Shown one piece after another: positions 1 through 8,811 of a stretch of 64,000 nt of DNA. The DNA lies in NCBI RefSeq assembly GCF_024653915.1, contig NZ_JANLGY010000016.1, positions 1 through 64,000 on the forward strand, read 5' to 3'. This DNA is from Sulfuricaulis sp. GTDB lineage: Bacteria; Pseudomonadota; Gammaproteobacteria; Acidiferrobacterales; Sulfurifustaceae. The notes under the pieces were generated by a model, which worked only from the letters and a program-made list of their open reading frames with translations, was not told the DNA's origin and did no database searches. Position 1 is the stretch's first letter; every line of letters begins with the position of its first letter. Both the position numbers and the translations under genes were made by a program.

Positions 1-27
1 CCATAACATACGCGCCCTTCTGACCAT

Positions 28-103
<76 letters not shown>

Positions 104-117
104 TTTCCTTTATTTCA

Positions 118-537
118 TTACCCCAGAATTCCCGCACCGGCACGGGCAACTTGACCATCTTCGGATGGTTTGACGCCGCTCACGCCAATGGCTCCGACGA
201 TCTGATCTTTCCAGATCAACGGAACGCCCCCCTCCGACGCCAGGACACCAGGCAGATTGAGCACGCGCTGCTGACCATCGGCCAGCATCTTTTCCCATTC
301 TTTGGTTGGTCGCTTGAATGCGATGGCCGCCTTGGCCTTCTGAATGGCAATTTCAACGCTGGCAAATTGGGTGTTGTCGAGACGGTGCAAACAAATCAGG
401 TGGCCGCCGTCATCAACCACGGCGATGACGACGGGCCAGCCTTGTTTTAATGCCTCGGCTTCCGCCGCTGTGACGATCTTCTTGGCAGTTGCAAGTGTTA
501 ATGCGGCTTTTTCAACAAGCAAATTATTGTCCGGCAT
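118..537 (-). CDS. GlcG/HbpS family (DUF336) protein
   Basis: A 139-residue protein of the GlcG/HbpS family. Visible signatures are the VVDDGGHL segment near residues 40-47, the central helical part, and the C-terminal GGVPLIW...GAIGVSG strand-turn-strand that closes the family fold. Members include heme-binding HbpS and GlcG of glycolate loci, but most have no known function and nothing nearby suggests a substrate. The ATG at 537 is preceded by a good AAGGAGA ribosome-binding site. It is divergent from the AEC transporter gene. Confidence 0.85.
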   Translation of the reverse strand: MPDNNLLVEKAALTLATAKKIVTAAEAEALKQGWPVVIAVVDDGGHLICLHRLDNTQFASVEIAIQKAKAAIAFKRPTKEWEKMLADGQQRVLNLPGVLASEGGVPLIWKDQIVGAIGVSGVKPSEDGQVARAGAGILG

Positions 538-674
538 TGCTCTTCTCCTTTATGAATAACGGATAAGATACCGGGAAGAAGAGGCGATGCAACCGGTGCA
601 GCGCAAAACCTCCGGGTTTGTGAATTTCTGTCCTGCCGTTGCCTGATTTCTCAATCGAGTATAACTGCCACAAC

Positions 675-1553
675 ATGCTCATCATCCGTCTAATCGGCAT
701 CATCTTTCCGGTATTCGCCATCATCGCGATTGGCTATCTCTACAGCCGCTGGCGTCAGCCGGACATGACCACGGCGAACCAGATCAATATGATGATCCTG
801 CTGCCGGCACTATTATTTCACGTGCTCTCCAGTAAAGACTTTCAGCTCGGCGAGTACGGATGGCTGGCACTGGGTGGCGTTACCGTGGTCCTGGGCTCGG
901 GCCTCTTGGCGCTGCTGGTATCGAAGACCGCGCGCCTCTCCTACAAAACCTTCGTGCCCCCAATGATGTTCTCCAACGCCGGCAACATCGGACTGCCATT
1001 GGCGGTTTTTGCCTTCGGCGAGAAAGCCCTGCCGGCAGCGGTAGTGTTGTTTCTGGTCGAGAACGGCCTGCATTTTACCCTCGGGGCTTACATCATGAAT
1101 CACCGCGCGTCATTCATGAAGGTGCTGGCGCAACCGATCGTGATTGCCACACTCGCCGGTATTTCTTTCAGTCTTATGGATTGGGGAGTTCCCCAGCCAC
1201 TGGGCGAAACCATCCGCATGTTGGGCCAGGCTTCCATTCCATTGCTGCTGTTTGCCCTCGGCGCACGACTCACGCAGATTGATTTCACGGAATGGCGCAT
1301 CGGCTTACTGGGGGCCGTTCTCTGCCCACTGACCGGCGTAGTAATAGTTCTGCTGGTACGGCCATTCCTGGATTTGACGCCGCTACAGACAAGCCTGTTG
1401 CTGGTGTTCGGCGCTCTGCCACCGGCCGTACTCAATTATCTGGTCGCCGAACAATATCAACAGGAACCAGGCAAGGTTGCCTCCATTGTGCTGATTGGTA
1501 ACCTTGCTGGTATTGTCAGTTTGCCGATCGCGCTGGCCTTCGCGCTGTCATAA
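675..1553 (+). CDS. AEC family (auxin efflux carrier-like) permease
   Basis: An integral membrane transporter of about 292 residues with roughly ten hydrophobic helices. The N-terminal helix (IIFPVFAIIAIGYL) and the conserved MFSNAGNIGLPLAVFAFG segment, with its Asn-Ile-Gly-Leu-Pro core, are typical of the AEC/PIN-like secondary carriers; bacterial members export or import organic acids such as malate or malonate. Substrate is unknown here. I chose the ATG at 675 because the longer frame opens only with a TTG at 639 and a polar N-terminus. It converges on hypX across an inverted repeat. Confidence 0.85.
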   Translation: MLIIRLIGIIFPVFAIIAIGYLYSRWRQPDMTTANQINMMILLPALLFHVLSSKDFQLGEYGWLALGGVTVVLGSGLLALLVSKTARLSYKTFVPPMMFSNAGNIGLPLAVFAFGEKALPAAVVLFLVENGLHFTLGAYIMNHRASFMKVLAQPIVIATLAGISFSLMDWGVPQPLGETIRMLGQASIPLLLFALGARLTQIDFTEWRIGLLGAVLCPLTGVVIVLLVRPFLDLTPLQTSLLLVFGALPPAVLNYLVAEQYQQEPGKVASIVLIGNLAGIVSLPIALAFALS

Positions 1554-1570
1554 ACAAGACAAAAATCTGA

Positions 1571-1661
1571 AACCACGGGGGACACGGGGAACAAAAGCAG
1601 CAAGAAAAAACGAGAAGCTATTCATATCTTTGAATATTTTTCCCCGTGCTCCCCGTGGTTT
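1571..1661. repeat. Inverted repeat between AEC gene and hypX (CACGGGGA type)
   Basis: The left arm at 1571-1591 (ACCACGGGGGACACGGGGAA) is matched by an inverted right arm at 1640-1661 with only two central mismatches, around a loop of about 48 bases. Each arm contains a roughly 9-nt repeated unit, CACGGGGR. It sits between two converging genes, and the right arm runs to the hypX stop, so it could serve as a bidirectional terminator. The architecture resembles the CGCAAAG hairpins near ftsB-dnaE but the sequence differs. Confidence 0.75.
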
Positions 1662-3390
1662 AAATTTCATTGGTCGAAACCGCGATTTTTCGACTTACAC
1701 GCCGGTGCCGCGCGAGATGCAGCGGTGTCCAGGAGTTCGGAACCCTGAATACGAAGTTGTAACGCGCTACGTGGTAACTTGGATCGAATCCATAGAAATT
1801 AAGTTTCATGCGCTCCAGCTCTTCGGTGCGATAATGTAAAAGTGACTTGCTTGTTTCATCCTTCGTGCGTTGCAGTTGTTTCTCCTTTAGCTGCGTTTCA
1901 TGTGACACATCTTCGGCAAGCGCCGCCACGATGGACTCTACTTGCGCGACAAAGTCATCCGCATCCTTGCCGAAACAATCATCGATAAGGCCGCAACGTT
2001 TGGCCGCTTTGGCACCGAGCGGGAGACGGTTCTCCATGATCTCACGACCTCGCTCCCCTACACGCCGGGGTAGGAGATAAGTCCAGTATTCAGATCCGTA
2101 AAGATTTCCCATGTTCTTGTAGTGCGGGTTGAGCACCACGCCCGTGCGCGCATAAATCCGATCCGCCGCCAGGGCCAGGAAGGCGCCGCCGGCACCGGCA
2201 TTGCCGCGCAAGGCAGCAACGGTCAGGTGCGTGTCAGTCATGATAATGGCCTCCACGAGGTCATCCATCGCGTTGATATTGCGCCAGGATTCATCGGCCG
2301 GGCTGCTGGCGGCTTCGATACTGTTGAGATGAATCCCGTTCGACCAGAAGTCATGCCCGCCCATCAGGACAATCACCCGGGTTGGCCGCTGACGAACCTG
2401 TTTGTATGCCTCGAGCAGGCGCCGACACTGCTCGGTGCTCATCGCACCGTTGTAAAAGTCAAAATACAGATAACCTGCTTCGCCCATCTCTTCATACCAG
2501 ATTTCCTTATATGTTTTGCGGTCACGAGAGAATTCCAGCGAAAGTGAAACTTCTGGCACATGCGCTAATATTTCATTCAGAACAAGCGTGGCAGGGAGCT
2601 TAAAAGTTCTTTCTCCTGGGGCGATCTTTTTCAAATGACCTATCCATATCGCCCCATCGCGTGTCGCGCGGCAGAAGGCGCCATGCCGGCGCGCAATAAT
2701 CTCTCCGGCTTTGCCGCGCAGGCTGTCTTCTTCGCAGGCATCATATAAATGAAAAAGCTCTTTACCGAGCCTGTCAGTCACGCCCGGCGAGCCGTCCGCA
2801 GAGTTAATTTTTCGTAACACAGTTCGGGCATCATCCGTTGACCAGTCAATTTGACGGTCAGACTGGTTCATCAGCGGATGCCATTGTCCCCGGACATCTG
2901 CTTGCCCGGCACCGGGTGATAAAGGTACGTAATCACCACGGCTAAAGCGCTCAATCGCCAGCAGCACTGCCGTGACAGCGGCCTCGGTTACTTCATTCCG
3001 GTACAAGCTGCTTTTGCGTCCTTCACGCATCCTGAAATTGACCGAGGCCCAAACCGGGCCGGCGTCCATCTCGCCATTGGCTTGCAGCACAGTGACGCCC
3101 CACTCCGTCGCCCCGTTCAGGATCGCCCAATCGAGTGCCGAGGGACCACCATCACCGACAATGCCAGGGTGCACCACCAGACACAGGTGGTTGCGCCAGA
3201 TTTCCTCCGGAATGGCACGACGAAGATACGGAGCGAAGATAAGGTCTGGCTGAAACAAACGTACCGCCTCGACTGTTACGACATCATTGATGTCGTACTC
3301 AATCGATACGTCATGTCCGCGTTCCGTCAACTCGACATACAAACGTTGCGTAAGACTATTAAAACTGTGCGTGAGGAAAAGGATACGCAT
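1660..3390 (-). CDS. hypX: Hydrogenase maturation factor HypX (formyl-THF to CO)
   Basis: A 576-residue two-domain protein. The N-terminal part (about 1-260) is a formyltetrahydrofolate transferase-like domain with HPGIVGDGGPSALDWAI at residues 74-90. The C-terminal part (about 270-510) is an enoyl-CoA hydratase/crotonase-like domain that includes an HYKNMGNLYGSEYW segment. In the family, HypX takes the formyl group of N10-formyl-THF through formyl-CoA to CO, supplying the CO ligand of the [NiFe]-hydrogenase active site under air. It starts 3 bases after hypD, so it is in the same operon. Its presence implies an O2-tolerant hydrogenase elsewhere in the genome. Confidence 0.93.
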   Translation of the reverse strand: MRILFLTHSFNSLTQRLYVELTERGHDVSIEYDINDVVTVEAVRLFQPDLIFAPYLRRAIPEEIWRNHLCLVVHPGIVGDGGPSALDWAILNGATEWGVTVLQANGEMDAGPVWASVNFRMREGRKSSLYRNEVTEAAVTAVLLAIERFSRGDYVPLSPGAGQADVRGQWHPLMNQSDRQIDWSTDDARTVLRKINSADGSPGVTDRLGKELFHLYDACEEDSLRGKAGEIIARRHGAFCRATRDGAIWIGHLKKIAPGERTFKLPATLVLNEILAHVPEVSLSLEFSRDRKTYKEIWYEEMGEAGYLYFDFYNGAMSTEQCRRLLEAYKQVRQRPTRVIVLMGGHDFWSNGIHLNSIEAASSPADESWRNINAMDDLVEAIIMTDTHLTVAALRGNAGAGGAFLALAADRIYARTGVVLNPHYKNMGNLYGSEYWTYLLPRRVGERGREIMENRLPLGAKAAKRCGLIDDCFGKDADDFVAQVESIVAALAEDVSHETQLKEKQLQRTKDETSKSLLHYRTEELERMKLNFYGFDPSYHVARYNFVFRVPNSWTPLHLARHRRVSRKIAVSTNEI

Positions 3391-3393
3391 GCA

Positions 3394-4566
3394 TCATCCG
3401 CCCACAACAACATTCGCCGAGGTATTCTTCTCTTCTGCTCCAATCACCGCCTCATGGCGACGATACTTGTAATAGGCCGCACAGGCGCCTTCTGAAGACA
3501 CCATGCAGGAACCAATCGGATTCTGCGGCGTGCAGACCGTGCCGAATATCTTGCAGTCAGTGGGCTTCTTCACGCCGCGCAGAATGGCGCCGCATTCGCA
3601 AGCTTTGTTCTCATGAACAGGTTTTTGCACTAACGGAAATCGGACTTCGGCATCGAAGGCAGCATAGTCTTTTTTGATGCGCAAACCGCTATAAGGAACA
3701 ACTCCCAGGCCGCGCCATTCGAAAGAGCGCCGCAGCTCGAAGATCTCGGCCACCAACGTTTGTGCCTTGATATTGCCTGCATGCGTAACGCCGCGGGTGA
3801 ACTGGTTTTCCACCTCGGCACGACCTTCGTTCAGTTGTCGCACGAGCATGCCGATCGCCTGCAACACATCGAGCGGTTCGAAACCGGCGATCACCACGGG
3901 GCGTTGGTATTCCTGCGCAAAAAAATCATAGGGCCGGCTGCCGATGATGGTGCTCACATGGGAAGGCCCGATGAAACCGTCCACGCGCACATTCCCGAGT
4001 TTGCGCACGTCAGGTGAGTCCAGGATGCTCTGGATGGCGGACGGCGTCAGCACATGATTGCAGAATACGCTGAAATTTTTCAGCCCCAAGCCTTCCGCCT
4101 GCTTGATGGCCACGGCTGTCGGCGGTGTTGTCGTTTCGAACCCGATAGCAAAAAAAACCACTTCCTTGTCAGGATTGTCCTGGGCAATCTGGATGGCCTC
4201 GGCGCAGGAGTACACCATGCGCACATCGCGCCCCTGTGCCCTTGATTTCAAAAGACTGCGTTTGCGCGAGCCCGGCACACGCAACATATCGCCATAACTG
4301 CAAAGAATTACATCCGGCACTTCGGCCAGCTCGATCGCCATGTCCAGGCGACTGATCGGCAGCACGCATACCGGACAGCCAGGACCGTGCACGAGATGCA
4401 CGTTGGAAGGAAGCAAATCCTGAACACCGTAACGGAAGATGGCGTGGGTATGGCCGCCACAAAATTCCATGAGGCTGTACTCGCGCGCCGGGTCCACCTC
4501 CGCGGCGAGATCGGCGGCCAGTGCGGTGGCTACGCGCCTGTCGCGAAATTCATTGATGTACTTCAT
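3394..4566 (-). CDS. hypD: Hydrogenase maturation factor HypD
   Basis: A 390-residue HypD. The motifs CGGHTH (about 36-41) and GPGCPVC (about 61-67) carry the cysteines used in redox chemistry and Fe binding. The C-terminal cysteine cluster (CECG, then further Cys before the end) holds the [4Fe-4S] cluster. HypD with HypC forms the scaffold on which Fe(CN)2CO is assembled. I chose the ATG at 4566 (MKYINEFRD) as the canonical family start; it overlaps the hypC end by 17 bases. The next gene is hypX, where hypE is more often found. Confidence 0.96.
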   Translation of the reverse strand: MKYINEFRDRRVATALAADLAAEVDPAREYSLMEFCGGHTHAIFRYGVQDLLPSNVHLVHGPGCPVCVLPISRLDMAIELAEVPDVILCSYGDMLRVPGSRKRSLLKSRAQGRDVRMVYSCAEAIQIAQDNPDKEVVFFAIGFETTTPPTAVAIKQAEGLGLKNFSVFCNHVLTPSAIQSILDSPDVRKLGNVRVDGFIGPSHVSTIIGSRPYDFFAQEYQRPVVIAGFEPLDVLQAIGMLVRQLNEGRAEVENQFTRGVTHAGNIKAQTLVAEIFELRRSFEWRGLGVVPYSGLRIKKDYAAFDAEVRFPLVQKPVHENKACECGAILRGVKKPTDCKIFGTVCTPQNPIGSCMVSSEGACAAYYKYRRHEAVIGAEEKNTSANVVVGG

Positions 4567-4798
4567 ACGGCCTTGCGTCAAGATGGCGGGCAATCTGGTC
4601 AAAAAGCTCCAGCGTCTTTTCGGCCTCTTCTGCGTTCAGGCGCGTGATGGCGAAACCAACGTGGACGATGACATAATCACCAACAGCCACATCATCCACC
4701 AGCATGAGCGAGATGGTGTTACGAACACCACCAACCTCCACCTCGGCACAGTCATTGTCGAGTTTTTGCACTACCTTCGCCGGAATCGCCAGACACAT
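4550..4798 (-). CDS. hypC: Hydrogenase maturation chaperone HypC
   Basis: An 82-residue HypC/HupF. The protein begins MCLAIPAKV; Cys2 is the invariant ligand to the iron delivered into the hydrogenase large subunit. Its small beta-barrel binds HypD and then the apo-large subunit. It is the first gene of a hypC-hypD-hypX operon and its 3' end overlaps hypD, suggesting translational coupling. An Fnr-like palindrome lies about 93 bases upstream of the start codon. No hydrogenase structural genes are in the window. Confidence 0.95.
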   Translation of the reverse strand: MCLAIPAKVVQKLDNDCAEVEVGGVRNTISLMLVDDVAVGDYVIVHVGFAITRLNAEEAEKTLELFDQIARHLDARPYEVHQ

Positions 4799-4884
4799 GC
4801 CTCAAGTTCCTCCGCTTTATCCATACCTGCAGCACGGATATACCTAATCTAAGGCACATGATCGTTTATCCACAAATAGCGACT

Positions 4885-4898
4885 TTGACCCATGTCAA
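4885..4898 (-). promoter_or_regulatory. Fnr/Anr-like box upstream of hypC
   Basis: The palindrome TTGACccatGTCAA is a near match to the Fnr/Anr consensus TTGAT-N4-ATCAA, with a symmetric C/G in place of T/A. It is centred about 93 bases upstream of the hypC ATG. hyp genes are under Fnr control in several proteobacteria, so oxygen regulation of this operon is plausible. I could not find a convincing -10 box at the spacing of a class II Fnr promoter, so the call is tentative. Confidence 0.45.
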
Positions 4899-4984
4899 CA
4901 TTGCCGCCCCTGGCGCATGGCTTGAGCCTGTCACACGCCTGAATATCAAAGAGAACGGCCCGCACATGGGAGAAAATTCTTCGG

Positions 4985-4990
4985 TATAAT
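4985..4990 (+). promoter_or_regulatory. Candidate -10 box for mrcB
   Basis: A perfect TATAAT preceded by CGG lies 61 bases upstream of the mrcB ATG in the 252-base gap shared with divergent hypC. No clear -35 hexamer is visible 17 bases further upstream, so the site is only a candidate sigma-70 promoter. Confidence 0.4.
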
Positions 4991-5050
4991 CACGCGCCGC
5001 TTGTCAGGGAATCTGCACACTGCTGACTGTTCCTGCCGTCTGTATAACAA

Positions 5051-7354
5051 ATGGAAAATCCATACTTAAACAATTTCAGGAATTTTTTTACTCGCAAGCG
5101 CTTGCGTCTTTTTCTGTTGTCTCTGGCCCTGCTGTTGTCAGGGTTTGCGCTTTATCTCGACATTAGCGTGCGCATGCAGTTCGAAGGTAAACGCTGGGCC
5201 ATGCCGGCGCGGGTCTACGCACGTCCTGTCGAGCTTTATTCGGGCATGAAACTGCGACCGGAGCAATTGGCGATGGAATTGGCCATGCTGGATTACCGTG
5301 CGGTGGACGACCCTCAAACCCCCGGGAGTTACCGGCGTCAAGGTGACGAATTCACCATTATCACGCGTCCGTTCACGTTTTGGGATGAATCCCAGGCAAG
5401 CTTACCGTTGCAGGCTGATTTCAACGGCGTCCGCCTTAGTGCTTTAACAAATCGTGCAACCGGCAAACCGGTGACATTGGCGCGACTGGATCCCGTGTTG
5501 ATTGGCGGCATTTATCCGGCACACAACGAAGATCGCGTGTTGGTGAAATTCGATGAAATACCGCCGCATCTGATCAAAGGCCTGATCGCCATCGAAGATC
5601 GGCAATTCTATACGCATCATGGATTTTCCGCGCGCGGCACGGCGCGCGCGCTGGTCTCAATACTAAGTGGCGGTGGTGTGCAGGGAGGCAGCACCCTGAC
5701 GCAACAGCTTGTGAAGAATTTCTTTCTGACGCCCGAACGCACGCTACGACGCAAGTTCACGGAAGTGATGATGTCGATGCTTCTGGAACTGCATTATTCA
5801 AAGGACGAAATCCTGGAAGCCTACGCGAATGAAATCTATGTCGGTCAGGACAGCAATCGCGCCATTCATGGTTTTGGGCTTGCCAGCCACTTTTATTTTG
5901 ACCGCCCGCTTTCACGCCTTGATCTTCCGCAGGCCGCGCTGCTGGTGGGTTTGGTTAAAGGACCCTCTCATTATGATCCGCGCCGCCAATCTGCCCGCGC
6001 ACTGGCGCGGCGCAACCTGGTGCTGCAGGAAATGCGAAAAATGGATTTCATCACCCAGGCACAATATATCGCGGCCCGCTCCACCCCGCTGGGAGTGGTG
6101 GAAAAGGCCCCCGAAGGGACGTCGCTCTATCCCGCTTTTGTAGAACTTGTGCATCGCCAGTTGCGGCGCGACTATCGCGAGGAAGACCTGCGTTCCGAGG
6201 GTTTACAGATATTCACCACGCTGGACCCGCTGGTGCAGACCAGCGCCGAACGCGCGCTCACCGTCCGCCTGTCACAACTGGAAAGAGACCGACGTATTCC
6301 GCCGAGGACACTGGAAGGAGCGGTCGTGGTCAGCCATTCGCAAAATGGCGAGGTGCAGGCGCTCGTGGGCGGCCGCAACACACGATTCGAAGGTTTCAAT
6401 CGCGCACTCGATGCCACGCGCCCGATCGGGTCTTTAATAAAGCCAGTGATTTACCTGACTGCGCTTGAACGTCCGGACTCCTACACATTGGCGACCTTGC
6501 TCGACGACAGTCCGCTCGTCTGGCGCGAACGTGGGACCAGCGACTGGGAGCCGCAAAACTATGACAAGGAATTTCACGGTAAGGTGCCGCTGCGCGTGGC
6601 ACTTGCCAATTCCTATAATGTTTCCACGGCACGCCTGGGCCTGGCGCTGGGAGTACGCCAAGTCATGGAAAATGCACATCGACTCGGCGTTGAACGCGAC
6701 CTGAATTTCTACGCATCGAGCCTGTTGGGCGCAGACAGCCTGAGCCCGCTGGAAGTTACCCAAATGTACCAGGCATTTGCCAGCGGCGGATTTCGTGTGC
6801 CATTACGCGCAATTCGCGAGGTGCTGATGTCGGACGGTCAGCCATTGCAACGCTATCCGCTCTCGGTGGAACAGGTAATTGAACCGGGGCCGGCCTATCT
6901 GGTGACCCATGCGCTACAGATGGTGGTGCAGGAAGGGACAGCCGACGCGCTTAAAAGATATCTGTCCCCTGATCTGCGTCTGGCCGGAAAGACCGGCACC
7001 ACCAATGACTTGCGTGACAGCTGGTTCGCAGGTTACACCGGCGATCGTTTGGCAGTCGTGTGGGTAGGCCGTGACGACAATCAACCGATTAACATTACCG
7101 GCGCTGGTGGCGCCATGACAGTGTGGGGTGAGATGATGGCACGCTTGGATCCAGACCCTCTCACCCCGCCGATGCCGGAGAACATTGAAATGATACAGGT
7201 CGATTCCGTCACCGGGCTGCGCGCGGACGGGGGTTGCCAGGGATCTGTCGAGCTACCCTTCATCCGCGGCTCGGGACCGACAGAAGCGGCGCCCTGTGCC
7301 GCGCACGCACCTGCACGTTCCCTCAAAAGCTGGTTCGAGAGGTTATTTGAATGA
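5051..7354 (+). CDS. mrcB: Bifunctional penicillin-binding protein 1b
   Basis: A 767-residue class A PBP that polymerises and cross-links peptidoglycan at the inner membrane. There is a short basic cytoplasmic tail and one TM helix at about 20-40. The GT51 transglycosylase domain has the catalytic EDRQFYTHHG at 182-191 and GGSTLTQQLVKN near 212-223. The transpeptidase domain has Ser461-x-x-Lys464, SYN at 521-523 and KTGT at 647-650. The N-terminal UB2H-like region before GT51 fits PBP1b rather than PBP1a. Its TGA overlaps the ATG of the next gene. Confidence 0.96.
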   Translation: MENPYLNNFRNFFTRKRLRLFLLSLALLLSGFALYLDISVRMQFEGKRWAMPARVYARPVELYSGMKLRPEQLAMELAMLDYRAVDDPQTPGSYRRQGDEFTIITRPFTFWDESQASLPLQADFNGVRLSALTNRATGKPVTLARLDPVLIGGIYPAHNEDRVLVKFDEIPPHLIKGLIAIEDRQFYTHHGFSARGTARALVSILSGGGVQGGSTLTQQLVKNFFLTPERTLRRKFTEVMMSMLLELHYSKDEILEAYANEIYVGQDSNRAIHGFGLASHFYFDRPLSRLDLPQAALLVGLVKGPSHYDPRRQSARALARRNLVLQEMRKMDFITQAQYIAARSTPLGVVEKAPEGTSLYPAFVELVHRQLRRDYREEDLRSEGLQIFTTLDPLVQTSAERALTVRLSQLERDRRIPPRTLEGAVVVSHSQNGEVQALVGGRNTRFEGFNRALDATRPIGSLIKPVIYLTALERPDSYTLATLLDDSPLVWRERGTSDWEPQNYDKEFHGKVPLRVALANSYNVSTARLGLALGVRQVMENAHRLGVERDLNFYASSLLGADSLSPLEVTQMYQAFASGGFRVPLRAIREVLMSDGQPLQRYPLSVEQVIEPGPAYLVTHALQMVVQEGTADALKRYLSPDLRLAGKTGTTNDLRDSWFAGYTGDRLAVVWVGRDDNQPINITGAGGAMTVWGEMMARLDPDPLTPPMPENIEMIQVDSVTGLRADGGCQGSVELPFIRGSGPTEAAPCAAHAPARSLKSWFERLFE

Positions 7355-7776
7355 AGAAACAGTTTTCAAAAATTCTGTTTTTTATCGCGTCGGTGTTTCT
7401 GACGAGCTGCGCCGGATTTCTTCCGGCACCGGAGGACCAACCCGTGTCGGATAACAGCGCCGTGGTGGCTTTGATGGACACGGCAAGAGCCGACATCGCC
7501 AAGGGAAATCTTGATGCCGCCGTGGCGCCCCTGGAACGGGCGCTGCGCATAGAACCGCACAATGCTCTCTTGTGGCAAGGACTCTCCAAGCTGCGCTTGC
7601 AACAAGGGCAGTATCAACAGGCGGAAGGTTTGGCGGCTCGCTCTAACGGTTGGGCAGGAAGCAACAAGGCTTTACGGGCCGAAAACTGGCGTATTATCGG
7701 TGAAGCGCGCCTCAAACGCGGCGATCACCAGGGTGCGCAGGCAGCCTTCGACAAAGCGGCCACGCAACGAAACTAA
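7351..7776 (+). CDS. TPR-containing lipoprotein, mrcB-coupled
   Basis: A 141-residue protein with a signal peptide and lipobox ending LTSC (Cys21), so it is a probable outer-membrane lipoprotein. The mature part contains one to two tetratricopeptide-like helices (KGNLDAAVAPLERALRIEPH, then QGQYQQAEGLA). The ATG lies within the mrcB stop (ATGA), which indicates translational coupling. By position it may assist PBP1b, much as LpoB activates PBP1b in enterobacteria, but it is not recognisably LpoB; that role is inference. Confidence 0.75.
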   Translation: MKKQFSKILFFIASVFLTSCAGFLPAPEDQPVSDNSAVVALMDTARADIAKGNLDAAVAPLERALRIEPHNALLWQGLSKLRLQQGQYQQAEGLAARSNGWAGSNKALRAENWRIIGEARLKRGDHQGAQAAFDKAATQRN

Positions 7777-7855
7777 TGCCGACATTTCCACTCCATATCA
7801 ATTGAATTCTGTGCCTGCGTTGTTTCGAATTCCGTATTTGCCATAAAATTATGCA

Positions 7856-8248
7856 ATGATTCGATTCTGTTGGCTGCTCGTGCTGTTTCTTTTTCTGACG
7901 GGTTGCGCTACGCCGGAAGCGGAAGTACTGAGCAAAGCTGAATCGTTCCCGCCCACGCTCAGCGTTGAAGTGTTGCTGGACCGCCCCACGCGACCGCACA
8001 AAACCATCGCCATTCTGGGAGACATCTATGGAGGTGCTCCGGAAGAAGTGAACGAGCGGCTTGCGCGCAAAGCACGGGAAATCGGCGCAGACGCCATTGT
8101 CATCGTCAGCGTCCATGACAAGACTGCCACCCAATGGCTGCTCGATGATCACTATTATTATCCCCACGAAGCGCACTGGCCGCGCTATCGGCCCGTAAGA
8201 CATTCTTATCGGGTTGTCCGCGCCAAGGCGATCAAATATCTCGAATGA
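7856..8248 (+). CDS. Small lipoprotein of unknown function
   Basis: A 130-residue protein with a hydrophobic signal sequence and lipobox ending LTGC (about residue 17). The mature part contains a GDIYGG segment followed by NERLARKAREIGADAIVIVSV, an alpha/beta pattern often seen in small lipoproteins that belong to no characterised family. It follows the mrcB-TPR lipoprotein pair in the same direction after about 80 bases and may be cotranscribed. Function is unknown. Confidence 0.7.
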   Translation: MIRFCWLLVLFLFLTGCATPEAEVLSKAESFPPTLSVEVLLDRPTRPHKTIAILGDIYGGAPEEVNERLARKAREIGADAIVIVSVHDKTATQWLLDDHYYYPHEAHWPRYRPVRHSYRVVRAKAIKYLE

Positions 8249-8382
8249 CCTCCAATCGAACCATCTCGCAGGCAGGGCCATGTTGAGAGGGGTAGGCGCC
8301 CTCGTTGCCGTCTACTGTCATATATAAGCAAGGGTTCATACCCTGTCGATCGGCCCGCTATCCGCCACTGGCGCCATTTATT

Positions 8383-8436
8383 GCCCAGGGCACACTGGGT
8401 GTGAAATGGTTAGAACGGAAAACCTGGGCCTTTTTT
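8383..8436 (+). terminator. Candidate terminator after the lipoprotein genes
   Basis: GCCCAGG at 8383-8389 pairs with CCTGGGC at 8423-8429, directly followed by six T residues. The loop is long (33 bases), so the hairpin is weaker than a classic terminator. It lies in a 329-base stretch (8249-8577) in which I see no gene. Confidence 0.35.
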
Positions 8437-8577
8437 ACTCAACCCCCATATACTTCTTGTAAGCCGCCGTCCGTCAGCAGATGGATACCGCTGGTGCAGA
8501 AATACGGTCGGATTAGTTGTTATTCACGAAGCTTTGGGCAATTCTGTTGTCGCAATAATTACTACGGAGGGTGATTA

Positions 8578-8808
8578 ATGAGCACTGATACGCTTCTCGT
8601 TATCCTGCTGGCATGGTCAGTGGCTGGACTGTTGGCAGCCATTGCCTTCGGCAAGACCATTCGGGAAACTTCGCCGGACGAAGATGAGGGCCTCGCCTCC
8701 TCCGCCGGCACGATCAAATATATTCGCAGAAACAAAGAAAAGGCTCGTGATACTTCGGTGGATTTGCCGGCCTCGCCTGACACCACCAAAAAACGCATCT
8801 CAGGTTAG
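8578..8808 (+). CDS. Small single-pass membrane protein
   Basis: A 76-residue protein with one N-terminal hydrophobic helix (TLLVILLAWSVAGLLAAIAFG) followed by an acidic, then basic, soluble tail (KTIRETSPDEDEG, RRNKEKARD). The start is supported by GGAGG 9 bases upstream of the ATG. It does not match a family I recognise. It converges with the 2OG-oxygenase-like gene, whose stop is 3 bases away. Confidence 0.6.
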   Translation: MSTDTLLVILLAWSVAGLLAAIAFGKTIRETSPDEDEGLASSAGTIKYIRRNKEKARDTSVDLPASPDTTKKRISG

Positions 8809-8811
8809 ATT

